Shown one piece after another: positions 24,484-32,786 of a stretch of 64,000 nucleotides of DNA. The position numbers were made by a program, and so were the translations under genes. The notes under the pieces were generated by a model. That model was not told the DNA's origin and did no database searches. It saw only the letters and a program-made list of their open reading frames with translations. Source of the DNA: Sphingomonas sp. 8AM (GTDB taxonomy: Bacteria > Pseudomonadota > Alphaproteobacteria > Sphingomonadales > Sphingomonadaceae); NCBI RefSeq assembly GCF_902506455.1, contig NZ_LR733844.1:2427866-2491865 (forward strand), given 5' to 3'. The first letter of the stretch is position 1; each line of letters opens with the position of its first letter.

Positions 24484-26163
24484 CTAGATGGTGCCGGCCT
24501 TCATCAGCTTGACCGCATTGTCGCAGGCACGCGCGGTCATTGCCATGAAGGTCAACGACGGGTTGACGCACGCCACCGATGCCATCTGCGCACCATCGGT
24601 GACGAACAGGTTCGGCGCGTCGTGCGCCTGGTTCCACTTGTTGAGCACCGAGGTACGCGGATCGGCACCCATCCGCGCGCCGCCCATCTCGTGGATCGCA
24701 TCGCCCGGGACATGCTCGCCTTCGTTGCTCTTCACGTCGGTCAGCCCGGCGCCGCGCAGCATCGCCTCGCCCTGTTCGCGCGCGTCGGCCATCATCTTCA
24801 GCTCGTTATCGCGGAAGGTGACGTTGAACACCATCAGCGGTACGCCGAAGCGATCGACCTTGGTCGGGTGCAGCGAGACACGATTGTCCTCGTACGGCAG
24901 ACATTCGCCGAACGCGGTCATCCCGAACTGCCAGCCGTTATACTTGCGCATCCCGTCCTTCATCGACTTGCCGAAGCCGACCGGACCGGCGGGCGAGCGA
25001 TAGGCCGAGCCCTGATAGCCATAGCCGCGCTTGAACCCTACGCCCTCGTCGCCGCCGACGTTGCGGAAGCGCGGGATGTAGACGCCACCCGGACGACGAC
25101 CGTATTCGATGTACTCGGTCATACCCGGGATGTTGCCGCCGATGCTGACGCGGAAGATGTGGTCCATCACATACTTGCCGAGCGTGTTGCTGCTGTCGAA
25201 CCAGCTGCGCCCGTCGGGACGCTTCGAGTTCATCATGATCTGCACCGAGGCCAGCGCCGAGGCGCACAGGAACACCATCCGCGCCTTGACGACCTGCGCC
25301 TGCCCGGTCTTGGCATCGATGTAGCGCACGCCCGTGACGCGCTTCTTGGTGGCATCATATTCGAGGTTGGTGACGACCGCGTCGGAGCGGAGCGTCAGCC
25401 GTCCGGTCGCGCGCGCCGCCGGCAGCGTCACCGCCTGCGTCGAGAAATACGCGCCGAACGAGCAGCCGTTACCGCATTGGTTGCGATACTGGCACTTCGT
25501 GCGGTTCTGGTCGGGCTTGTCCTCGGTCATGTTGGTGAGGCGCGTGTTGATGAGCTTGCGCCCCGGGAACTTGGACTCGAGCCGCGGCTTCACCCACTTT
25601 TCCGCGATGTTCATCTGCATCGGCGGCTGGAAGTCGCTGTCGGGCAGCTGCGGCAGATTCTCGCGCGAGCCCGAGACGCCGATATAATTCTCGACGTATT
25701 TGTACCAGGGCTCGACGTCCTCGTAGCGGATCGGCCAGTCGATCGCGACATTGTCGCGCTTGTTGGCCTCGAAGTCCTCCGGCGCCCAGCGGAACGTCCA
25801 GCGGCCCCAGATCAGCGACTTGCCGCCGACCGCGGCCGGGCGAATCCAGTAGAACTTGCTGCCCTCGTCATAGGCATAGGGGTTCAGCCGGTCGTCGTTG
25901 TAGAACTTGCGGTTGCTGGGCGTGACATAGCCGTGCTTGGTGATGAAGTAATCGCTCTCCATCACCGCGGGCGGCATCGAGTTGCGCGCTGGCACCTCGT
26001 AAGCGGGCTTGCCGTCGTAGGGGTAGCCCTCGCCATGCTCGACCATGATGCCGCGGTCGAGCATCAGGACGCGCAGGCCCTTTTCGGTCAGCTCCTTTGC
26101 GGCGAAACCGCCGCTGACGCCGGAGCCGATGACGATCGCGTCGAAAGTATCGGTCGCTGCCAT
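24484..26163 (-). CDS. GMC family FAD-dependent sugar/glycoside dehydrogenase, large subunit
   Basis: A 559-residue flavoprotein. The FAD-binding GSGVSGG is at residues 13-19, the GMC pattern AVGGKSLIWG at 111-120, and the catalytic His/Asn pair is H491 (HEMGGARMG) and N534 (NPSLT). A cysteine trio C224, C230 and C234 (KCQYRNQCGNGC) could hold an Fe-S cluster, as in FAD-dependent glucose dehydrogenase complexes. It has no signal peptide, so export would depend on the Tat-exported small subunit encoded upstream. By family analogy it oxidises a sugar or glycoside, possibly at C3. ATG 26163 is chosen because FAD-binding residues follow at once. Confidence 0.9.
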   Translation of the reverse strand: MAATDTFDAIVIGSGVSGGFAAKELTEKGLRVLMLDRGIMVEHGEGYPYDGKPAYEVPARNSMPPAVMESDYFITKHGYVTPSNRKFYNDDRLNPYAYDEGSKFYWIRPAAVGGKSLIWGRWTFRWAPEDFEANKRDNVAIDWPIRYEDVEPWYKYVENYIGVSGSRENLPQLPDSDFQPPMQMNIAEKWVKPRLESKFPGRKLINTRLTNMTEDKPDQNRTKCQYRNQCGNGCSFGAYFSTQAVTLPAARATGRLTLRSDAVVTNLEYDATKKRVTGVRYIDAKTGQAQVVKARMVFLCASALASVQIMMNSKRPDGRSWFDSSNTLGKYVMDHIFRVSIGGNIPGMTEYIEYGRRPGGVYIPRFRNVGGDEGVGFKRGYGYQGSAYRSPAGPVGFGKSMKDGMRKYNGWQFGMTAFGECLPYEDNRVSLHPTKVDRFGVPLMVFNVTFRDNELKMMADAREQGEAMLRGAGLTDVKSNEGEHVPGDAIHEMGGARMGADPRTSVLNKWNQAHDAPNLFVTDGAQMASVACVNPSLTFMAMTARACDNAVKLMKAGTI

Positions 26164-26189
26164 AAGTAAAATCCTCTCCGTCGGCGCGA

Positions 26190-27026
26190 TCAGAACGTCA
26201 GCTTGCGCAACGTGTTGAAGCTGGTGGTGATGTCGGGCAAATAGGGTGCCGGGCACTCGTCGTTCTCGACGTAGAAGTGCTTGACGCCCGCGACGCGGTT
26301 CATCTTGAAGATCGCGCCGAAGTCGATCTTGCCCTCGCCGACCGCGCACATACTGCCGTCGGCGCGCTTGTCCTTGACGTGATAGGCGTAGATGCGCCCC
26401 GCCAGCCGCCGGATCAGCGCCGCCGGATCCTGCCCGGCGGTGATCGCCCAGAACAGGTCGAGCTCGATCTTCACCAGCGCGGGGTCGGTTTCCTTGAGCA
26501 GGCGATCGTAGAGCGACACGCCGCCGGGCTTCACGGTGAACTCGAAATCGTGGTTGTGATAGGCGAACGCCAGCCCGGCCTTCTTCAGATCGCGCGCGAA
26601 GCGGTTGAAGTCCTTGAGCGCGGTGTTCCAGCTGGCCTCGTTGCGGTGCTGGTCGGTCATGTACGGCAGGATGACCGTGTCGGCCCCCAGCGTCCTGGCC
26701 ATCTTCACCATGCCGTCGAAGTCGGCGAGCAGCCACTCATAGGGAACGTGGACCGACGGCGCCTTCAGACCAAGCTTGTCCTGCGTGCGGCGCAGCGCGG
26801 CATGGTCCATCTTGTCATAGCCGCCACCACCATATTCGATCTCGCGGTAGCCGATCTTCGCGACCTTCTCGAGCGTGCCCATCGGGTCCGGCTGGAAGAT
26901 CTCGCGGATCGTGTAGAGCTGGAGCCCGATCGCGCCGAGCTGCGCGGCCTGGGCCGAGACCCCGAACAGCCCGAGCGCGGCGAGACCGCCGGCACCGGCG
27001 AGGACGTTGCGACGCGTGGCGATCAT
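26190..27026 (-). CDS. Exported sugar isomerase/epimerase-fold protein (AP endonuclease 2-like TIM barrel)
   Basis: A 278-residue TIM barrel with a twin-arginine-like leader (ATRRNVLAGAGGLAALGLFGV) ending near AQAA. Barrel features include IGLQLYTIREIF, GYREIEYGG, the metal-ligand strand VKIELDLFW and AYHVKDKRADG. Family members are metal-dependent isomerases, epimerases or, in glycoside catabolism, 3-keto-glycoside lyases. Export together with the GMC dehydrogenase suggests that it processes the oxidised sugar in the periplasm (inference). Its ATG overlaps the stop of the upstream subunit-3-like gene by four bases. Confidence 0.82.
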   Translation of the reverse strand: MIATRRNVLAGAGGLAALGLFGVSAQAAQLGAIGLQLYTIREIFQPDPMGTLEKVAKIGYREIEYGGGGYDKMDHAALRRTQDKLGLKAPSVHVPYEWLLADFDGMVKMARTLGADTVILPYMTDQHRNEASWNTALKDFNRFARDLKKAGLAFAYHNHDFEFTVKPGGVSLYDRLLKETDPALVKIELDLFWAITAGQDPAALIRRLAGRIYAYHVKDKRADGSMCAVGEGKIDFGAIFKMNRVAGVKHFYVENDECPAPYLPDITTSFNTLRKLTF

Positions 27027-27598
27027 GAGGAATAGACCTTGTTGACGTTGGAATAGGGGAAAGCGCCGTCATAGCTGCCGGGGACGGGCAGATATTCGCG
27101 CTCCTGCGTGATGCCGATCTCGGATGTGTAGTAACCGGCGATCACCATCTGGCGGAACGGGCCGAAGAAGGCCGCGCCGCCGGGCAGCTTGTCGTCCATC
27201 GCCAGCGTCAGCAGCGCGTCGTGCTGCGCGGGCGTGAGCTGGTTGGCAGTTTTCTTGTAATCGGCCTGCGCGCGCGCGGCGATCGCGTCGAGCCCGGCGA
27301 TGATCGGCACGCGATCGTCGGGGGTCGACCAGTCGGCGAGCAGCTTCTCGATATAGTCCGGCACGCCCGCGGCGACCGCGCCCGGCGTGTCGGTGGTCGG
27401 GATCACCCGGTCGCTGAGCGCGCTCATCAGCGCGCGTTGCGCCGGCGTGAACACCTGCGTGCTAGGCGGTCCCTCGCTGATGACGGGGATGCCACCGCCC
27501 TTTGCCGTCGCGGCGGTCGCCGCGCGTGCCAGCGGCGCGTACAAGGACGCCCCGAACATGGCGGCGATGCCGCCCAAGGCCTGTCGTCTGTCGATCAC
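27023..27598 (-). CDS. Gluconate 2-dehydrogenase subunit 3 family protein, Tat-exported
   Basis: A 191-residue small subunit with a twin-arginine leader (DRRQALGGIAAMFGASLYAP). It has the family core FTPAQRALMSALSDRVIPTTDTPGA and a C-terminal AFFGPFRQMVIAGYYTSE. Such proteins partner GMC large subunits, stabilising them and carrying them through the Tat system. The start is GTG 27598 with GGGAGAGGG upstream. It is translationally coupled to the downstream isomerase-like gene and lies two genes upstream of the GMC gene, the expected partner. Confidence 0.88.
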   Translation of the reverse strand: MIDRRQALGGIAAMFGASLYAPLARAATAATAKGGGIPVISEGPPSTQVFTPAQRALMSALSDRVIPTTDTPGAVAAGVPDYIEKLLADWSTPDDRVPIIAGLDAIAARAQADYKKTANQLTPAQHDALLTLAMDDKLPGGAAFFGPFRQMVIAGYYTSEIGITQEREYLPVPGSYDGAFPYSNVNKVYSS

Positions 27599-27632
27599 TC
27601 ACCCTCTCCCGTAATGCTGATGCTGCGCCGGC

Positions 27633-28541
27633 TCATGCCGCGTCGATCGCGCGATAGGCGGCGATCAGCCGCTCCTCGCCCGCGCGTCCCGGCTGCGATG
27701 TGCCATGTTCCATGCCGATCACGCCGCGGTAGCGGCGCTCGCGGAGGAAGCGCACGATATTGTTGAAATTGACTTCGCCGGTGCCCGGCTCCTTGCGGCC
27801 GGGATTGTCGCCGAACTGGATATAGCCGACCTCGTCCCAGATCATCCCGAGCGAGCGGATCAGGTTTCCCGACTGGATCTGCTCGTGATAGCAATCGGCG
27901 AGCACCTTGACCGCCGGGCTGTTCGCGCCGCGCGCCACCGCATAGCCGCCGGCGAACGAGCGCATATAGACGTTCGGATGGTCAGTGCGCGTGTTGAGCG
28001 GCTCCATGACCAGCGCCAGATCGTGCGGCGCGAGGATCTCGCCCGCGCGGCGCATCAGGTCGATGACGCGCCCGGTCTGGATCTCCATCGGCACCTTGTG
28101 GTCGACGAAGCCGGTGACAACGGTCATGTGCTTTGCGTTCAGCCGCTTGGCGACCTCGACCGAGGCGCGCACGTCGGCAAGGAACGCCTCGCGCTCCGCG
28201 CCGTCGTCGCTGCCGAAGATCGGGCGAAACGCCGACCATTTCGGCATCGACGCGACGAACACGCCCATCGTCATCCCGCGCTGTTGCAGCGCCTTGGCCA
28301 TCGCCTCCTGCTCGGCGACGCTGCGGCTGCGCGCCTCATTGTCTTCCCATGCACGGAAGCCCTGATCGGCGGCGAAGGCGATCTGCTCCAGCCGGTCGCC
28401 GCGGCTCGCGAAGCTGCCCTCGTGCGGGGCGTAGTTGAGCGAAAAGGTCGCGGCGTTGCTCACGCGGGCCTGGCCTTGCGCCGACGACGACAGCGCCGCG
28501 GCAGCGGCGCCCGCCAGAACCGTGCGCCGCGAGGGCGTCAT
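27633..28541 (-). CDS. Exported hydroxypyruvate-isomerase-like TIM-barrel protein
   Basis: A 302-residue protein with an Arg-Arg leader (SRRTVLAGAAAAALSSSAQGQA) and a TIM barrel of the Hyi type: LVMEPLNTRTDHPNVYM, YIQFGDNPGRKEPGTGEVNF and GVIGMEHGTS. Hyi enzymes interconvert hydroxypyruvate and tartronate semialdehyde in the cytoplasm; export here argues for a different sugar substrate. The ATG at 28541 overlaps the stop of the upstream MFS gene by four bases. Confidence 0.82.
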   Translation of the reverse strand: MTPSRRTVLAGAAAAALSSSAQGQARVSNAATFSLNYAPHEGSFASRGDRLEQIAFAADQGFRAWEDNEARSRSVAEQEAMAKALQQRGMTMGVFVASMPKWSAFRPIFGSDDGAEREAFLADVRASVEVAKRLNAKHMTVVTGFVDHKVPMEIQTGRVIDLMRRAGEILAPHDLALVMEPLNTRTDHPNVYMRSFAGGYAVARGANSPAVKVLADCYHEQIQSGNLIRSLGMIWDEVGYIQFGDNPGRKEPGTGEVNFNNIVRFLRERRYRGVIGMEHGTSQPGRAGEERLIAAYRAIDAA

Positions 28542-29848
28542 GCCGCCGCGACCGTCGCGCGACGGCGGCGCTCCGACAGCCAGATCGCCCCGAACACGAA
28601 CAGCAGCACGATCGGCACCAGCGCGAGCTTCGCGAAGGATTGCGAGGCGGCGGCGTCCTCGACCGAGCGCAGCGCCTCGCCGGTCAGCTGCTTGAAGGCC
28701 TCGGGTCCGCCCGCGAGCCGCACCTTGGCCTCGTCGAACATGCCGCCGAGCGCCGGGAGCACGAAGAAGCTGGCGAGCGCACCCGCCGACCCGACGAGCC
28801 CGAGCGCCCACGCCCCGCCGCGCGGATAGCGTTCGGCGACAGAGGCGAGCATCGTCGGCCACATCGCGCAGACGCCCAGCCCCCAGACGGTCGAGGCGAC
28901 CAGCGCCGCGACCGGCGACTGCGCGCGCGACAGCAGGAACAGCCCGATCGCGGCGAGCAGGCTCGAAATCCACAGCAGCCCCGGATTGGAAAGCTTGCCT
29001 GCCAGACGCCCCGCGAAATGGCGGAACACGAACATCAGCGCGCTGACATAAACGAGCAGCAGGATGCCGCGCATCCCGACGCGGTTGGTGAGCGCGACAT
29101 CGAGCCATTGGCCCGGCGCCAGCTCCGACGAGGCGGTGAGGAACATCGCGCCAAACCACACGAAGAAGCTCGGGCGGCGGAACACCTCGCCGATCATCGT
29201 CCCAAAGCTCTCGCCCTCGACCGCCGCCGGGGCAGGGGGGAAGGTCGTGGTGGCGCCGATGATGACCACGCCGATCGCGGGCAGGAACACCAGCCCCATG
29301 ATCGCCTGCCACGGCAGCACGTTGGCGAGGAACACGCCGGCCAGCCCGCCGATAATGAGCCCGCCCGGATACCAGGCATGGAGCACGTTCAGGCGGTGCG
29401 TGGTCTCCTCGGGATAGAGGCGCGCGGTCAGCGGGTTGATCGACGACTCGGCCAGCCCCCAGCCGATGCCGCTGAGCATCATGCCCAGCCAGACCAGCGA
29501 ATAGATCGTCATGCCGGTCGCGATCGCGCCTGCGCCGACGATCAGCGCGGTGCCGAGAATGAAGCAGATGCCCGAGCCGATCACGATCCGCTTCGCGCCG
29601 ATCTTGTCGAGCAGCGCGCTGGCGACGAACAGAGTGATGGCGAAGCCGAGGAACGCCGAGCCGAGCGCCGCGCCGATCAGCTCACCGGCCTGCACCGGCG
29701 CGATCGGATCGATCCATTCCGCCTTCAGGCTGCTGGCGATCGCTGCGCGCAGCGATGCGCTGACCGCCGCGGTGGTCAGCGCCAGCACGCTCAGCCAGAA
29801 CAAGCGGGACCGATGTTGTCCCGTAAACGCCGCTGCCTCTGTCTGCAC
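28538..29848 (-). CDS. MFS transporter, probable sugar permease
   Basis: A roughly 436-residue major facilitator with about 12 hydrophobic helices. Characteristic segments are FLGFAITLFVASALLDKIGAKR early on and WYPGGLIIGGLAGVFL mid-protein. The style recalls sugar-type MFS permeases. The start at GTG 29848 is preferred because AAGGGG lies 6 bases upstream; an in-frame TTG at 29854 is also open. It is followed by a 4-base overlap with the Hyi-like gene, so it begins a tight operon of transport, isomerase and dehydrogenase genes. Substrate is inferred from context only. Confidence 0.85.
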   Translation of the reverse strand: MQTEAAAFTGQHRSRLFWLSVLALTTAAVSASLRAAIASSLKAEWIDPIAPVQAGELIGAALGSAFLGFAITLFVASALLDKIGAKRIVIGSGICFILGTALIVGAGAIATGMTIYSLVWLGMMLSGIGWGLAESSINPLTARLYPEETTHRLNVLHAWYPGGLIIGGLAGVFLANVLPWQAIMGLVFLPAIGVVIIGATTTFPPAPAAVEGESFGTMIGEVFRRPSFFVWFGAMFLTASSELAPGQWLDVALTNRVGMRGILLLVYVSALMFVFRHFAGRLAGKLSNPGLLWISSLLAAIGLFLLSRAQSPVAALVASTVWGLGVCAMWPTMLASVAERYPRGGAWALGLVGSAGALASFFVLPALGGMFDEAKVRLAGGPEAFKQLTGEALRSVEDAAASQSFAKLALVPIVLLFVFGAIWLSERRRRATVAAA

Positions 29849-29863
29849 CCTCAACCCCTTTAA

Positions 29864-29875
29864 AACCGTACGATT
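29864..29875. promoter_or_regulatory. Candidate operator upstream of the MFS-dehydrogenase operon
   Basis: AACCGTACGATT is palindromic at 10 of 12 positions and sits 16 bp before the MFS start, in a 56-bp AT-rich gap. Its location suits repression by the LacI regulator at the end of the operon. It does not match the other candidate in this locus closely, so confidence is low. Confidence 0.3.
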
Positions 29876-29904
29876 CTTTTATCTGATTTTTGCAGTCTGG
29901 CCGA

Positions 29905-30948
29905 TCAGTCGAGCCCGAGCAAGCGCCGGTTCGCGGCCGGATCGGAGCCGCCCGCGAAATCGTCGAAGGCGCGCTCGGGGCGACGGATCATGTGCGCAGC
30001 GATGAACGGTGCGCCTTCACGCGCGCCGTCCTCGGGATGCTTCAGGCAGCATTCCCATTCGAGCACCGCCCAGCCGCCATAGCCATATTGCGTCAGCTTC
30101 GAGAAGATACCGCCGAAATCGACCTGCCCGTCGCCGAGCGAGCGGAAGCGGCCCGGGCGATCGACCCAGTCCGAATAGCTGCCGTACACGCCCGCCTTGC
30201 CGGTCGGGTTGAACTCCGCGTCCTTGACGTGGAACATCCGGATACGGTCGTGATAGAAGTCGATGAACTGGAGATAGTCCATCGCCTGCAGCACGAAGTG
30301 GCTGGGATCGTAGAGGATATTGGCGCGCTGGTGCCCGCCGACCGCGTCGAGGAACCGCTCGAAGGTGGTGCCGTCGTGCAGGTCCTCGCCGGGATGCAGC
30401 TCGAAGCAGAGATCGACGCCTTCGTTCTCGAACGCGTCGAGGATCGGGGTCCAGCGCTTGCCGAGTTCGGCGAACGCGTCCTCGACCATGCCAGCCGGGC
30501 GCTGCGGCCACGGATAGACGAACGGCCACGCGAACGCGCCCGAGAAGGTGGCGTGCGCGTCTAGCCCCAGCCGGCGGCTCGCCTTGGCGGCGAGCTTGAG
30601 CTGATCGACCGCCCATGCCTGCCGCTCGGCGGGCTTGCCGCGGAGTTCCTCCGGCGCGAACACGTCGAAGGCGGTGTCGTAGGCGGGGTGGACCGCGACG
30701 AGCTGGCCTTGCAGGTGCGTCGACAATTCGGTGATCGCGACGCCCGCCTCGCGGCAGCGCCCGACCAGGTCGTCGGCATAATCCTGGCTCTCGGCGGCGA
30801 GTTTCAGATCCATGCATCGCTCATCGCGGGTCGGGATCTGCACGCCTTCGTAGCCGGCGTCGGCCATCCAGCGCGCGGCATTGTCGAGTGTGTCGAACGG
30901 CGCGGCGTCCCCCATGAACTGCGCGAGGAAGACACCCGGGCCGCGCAT
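29905..30948 (-). CDS. Sugar isomerase/epimerase-fold protein (cytoplasmic)
   Basis: A 347-residue TIM barrel without a leader peptide. The likely metal ligands follow the family order: Glu in CFELHPGED, Asp in LYDPSHF, His in MFHVKDAEF and Glu in AVLEWECC. This is the same superfamily as inosose dehydratase and 3-keto-glycoside cleaving enzymes. It would handle the oxidised sugar after uptake. It sits 14 bp after the cytochrome c gene and 56 bp before the MFS gene, so cotranscription with cytochrome c is likely. Confidence 0.85.
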   Translation of the reverse strand: MRGPGVFLAQFMGDAAPFDTLDNAARWMADAGYEGVQIPTRDERCMDLKLAAESQDYADDLVGRCREAGVAITELSTHLQGQLVAVHPAYDTAFDVFAPEELRGKPAERQAWAVDQLKLAAKASRRLGLDAHATFSGAFAWPFVYPWPQRPAGMVEDAFAELGKRWTPILDAFENEGVDLCFELHPGEDLHDGTTFERFLDAVGGHQRANILYDPSHFVLQAMDYLQFIDFYHDRIRMFHVKDAEFNPTGKAGVYGSYSDWVDRPGRFRSLGDGQVDFGGIFSKLTQYGYGGWAVLEWECCLKHPEDGAREGAPFIAAHMIRRPERAFDDFAGGSDPAANRRLLGLD

Positions 30949-30962
30949 GGTGCCGCCGCCGC

Positions 30963-31343
30963 TCACTTGGCGGTCTCGGACTTCAGATAGGCGATGATCG
31001 CGGCGCGCTTGGCGGGATCGGGAGTCGCGATCGGCATCCGCGTCCCCGGCACCTTCTTCTGCGGCGCGGCGAGAAATTCGCTGAGCGACGCATCGTTCCA
31101 CTTCAGCTGCGCCTTCTTGAAAGCGGCCGAGTAATTGAAGCCGGGTGCCGAGGCGGGGGCGCGCGTGAACAGCCCGTTCAGGTTCGGGCCGATGCCGTTG
31201 CGGCCACCCTTGTCGACCGTGTGGCACGCCTTGCACGCGGCGAACGCCTGTTGCCCGTTCTGTTGTGCCGGCGCGGGCGCCGACACGACCAGCGCGACAA
31301 TGGCTGCGACTGGCGCAGCGGCCAGACCGGCGATCAACTTCAT
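30963..31343 (-). CDS. Class I cytochrome c, periplasmic
   Basis: A 126-residue protein with a signal peptide (LIAGLAAAPVAAIVALVV...PAPAQ). The heme-binding motif CKACH is followed by KGGRNGIGPNLNGLF, and a methionine ligand lies in TRMPIA. It is the natural electron acceptor for the GMC dehydrogenase in this locus, passing electrons to a terminal oxidase. LacABC-type dehydrogenases include a cytochrome c subunit in the same way. It is the first gene of the minus-strand run, facing the Gfo/Idh/MocA gene. Confidence 0.93.
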   Translation of the reverse strand: MKLIAGLAAAPVAAIVALVVSAPAPAQQNGQQAFAACKACHTVDKGGRNGIGPNLNGLFTRAPASAPGFNYSAAFKKAQLKWNDASLSEFLAAPQKKVPGTRMPIATPDPAKRAAIIAYLKSETAK

Positions 31344-31377
31344 CGCATACTCTCCAAACCCGAATTGATTGCCGCCA

Positions 31378-31391
31378 GTTTACCGCTAAAC
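31378..31391. promoter_or_regulatory. Candidate operator in the divergent promoter region
   Basis: GTTTA-CCGC-TAAAC is a perfect 5-bp inverted repeat with a 4-base spacer, centred in the 115 bp between the divergent cytochrome c and Gfo/Idh/MocA genes. A single bound repressor could control both directions. The size and symmetry fit a LacI-family site; binding is not shown. Confidence 0.4.
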
Positions 31392-31458
31392 CGGGCGATA
31401 GCAAGGCGGCTGACGTTACGGTCTTCGTAATGCCGGTATGCGGATGACGGGAGGATGA

Positions 31459-32619
31459 ATGGCGCGGGTAGAACCACTTAAGCTTGGTATGGTCGGCGGC
31501 GGCGAAGGCGCGTTCATCGGCGCGGTCCATCGGATGGCGGCGGGCGTCGACGGCGACTGGCGGCTGGTCGCGGGCGCGTTCAGCACCGACGCGGGGCGCA
31601 ATTCGCGCACCGGCGAGCTGCTCGGTATGGATGCGGGACGCGCTTACGGCTCAATTGATGAGCTGCTTTCGGCCGAGCGTGCGCTGCCGGAGGCCGAACG
31701 GATCGACGCGGTGGCGATCGTGACGCCGAATCACCTGCATGCGCCGATGTCGATCGCGGCGCTCGACGCCGGCTTCCACGTCATCTGCGAGAAGCCGATG
31801 TCGCTGAACCTGGAGGAAGCGCAGGCGATCGCGGCGGCAGCCGAGCGGAGCGGGCGGCATTATGCGCTGGCCTTTACCTACAGCGGCTATCCGCTGGTCG
31901 AGGAAGCACGCGCGCGGGTGGCGCGCGGCGACTTCGGCGCGATCCGGCTGGTGCAGGTCGAATATTCGCAGGGCTGGCTCAGCAGCGCGCTGGACCGCGA
32001 GGGCAATCGCCAGGCCGAGTGGCGCACCGATCCGGCGCGCGCCGGGCTGGGCGGGTGCCTTGGGGATATCGGTACGCACGCCTTCCAGCTTGCCGAGCAT
32101 GTCAGCGGCCTGCGCGTCGACTCGCTGTGCGCCGATCTGACGACGCATGTGCCGGGGCGGCGGCTCGACGACGACGTCAGCGTGCTGCTGCGCTTCGAGG
32201 GCGGCGCGCGCGGCGTGCTGAAGGCGACGCAGGTCGCGGCCGGCGACGAGAACGGCTTGCGGCTGCGCATTCACGGCGAGAAGGGCGGGCTCGACTGGGC
32301 GCAGATGGAGCCCAACACGCTGACGCTCCGCTGGCTCGACCGGCCGGGCGAGGTGGTACGTACCGGCGGGCCGGGGCTGGCCGAGACGACGCTGGGCCGC
32401 ATCCGGACGCCGGCCGGGCATCCGGAAGGATATATCGAGGCGTTCGCGAACATCTATCGCGCGGTCGCGGCGACGATCCGCGGCGGCGATGCGGTCGCCG
32501 GGCGCGGCGCGGCGGCGTGGTTCCCGGGGACCGATGACGGCGTGCGGACGATGGCGTTCGTCGAGGCGGTGGTCGCCAATGCGGCGTCGGATCAGAAGTG
32601 GAGCGGGTTGGCGGGGTAG
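31459..32619 (+). CDS. Gfo/Idh/MocA family NAD(P)-dependent oxidoreductase
   Basis: A 386-residue cytoplasmic dehydrogenase with an N-terminal Rossmann fold (MVGGGEGAFIGAVHRMA), the family signature CEKPMSLNLEEA and the C-terminal domain motif LGDIGTHAFQLAEHVSG with its catalytic-region His. Relatives act on sugars and inositols, including 3-dehydrogenation of glycosides and reduction of keto-sugars. It has a clear GGGAGGAT ribosome binding site. Divergence from the cytochrome c/dehydrogenase operon across a shared palindrome suggests it belongs to the same pathway. Confidence 0.9.
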   Translation: MARVEPLKLGMVGGGEGAFIGAVHRMAAGVDGDWRLVAGAFSTDAGRNSRTGELLGMDAGRAYGSIDELLSAERALPEAERIDAVAIVTPNHLHAPMSIAALDAGFHVICEKPMSLNLEEAQAIAAAAERSGRHYALAFTYSGYPLVEEARARVARGDFGAIRLVQVEYSQGWLSSALDREGNRQAEWRTDPARAGLGGCLGDIGTHAFQLAEHVSGLRVDSLCADLTTHVPGRRLDDDVSVLLRFEGGARGVLKATQVAAGDENGLRLRIHGEKGGLDWAQMEPNTLTLRWLDRPGEVVRTGGPGLAETTLGRIRTPAGHPEGYIEAFANIYRAVAATIRGGDAVAGRGAAAWFPGTDDGVRTMAFVEAVVANAASDQKWSGLAG

Positions 32620-32659
32620 CTCCCGGCATTGCTGGCCTGGCCAGCCACTTGCCTCATCC

Positions 32660-32766
32660 CGTCATCCCGGACCCGTCGGCAAGCTCAGGAGAGCCTTGAT
32701 CCGGGATCCCGCTTCTTACGTCGGTCGCCAAGAAGAAGCGGGGCCCCGGATCAAGTCCGGGGCGAC
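32660..32766. repeat. Intergenic palindromic repeat, family B, with inserted spacer
   Basis: Left arm CGTCATCCCGGACCCGTCGG, then TTGATCCGGGATCCCGCTTC, and right arm GGATCAAGTCCGGGGCGACG. Compared with 34643-34726 it carries extra bases between CCCGGA and TTGATCC. It lies between the convergent Gfo/Idh/MocA and hemW genes. Confidence 0.8.
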
Positions 32767-32786
32767 GGAGGGTAGGGTGTCGATCC

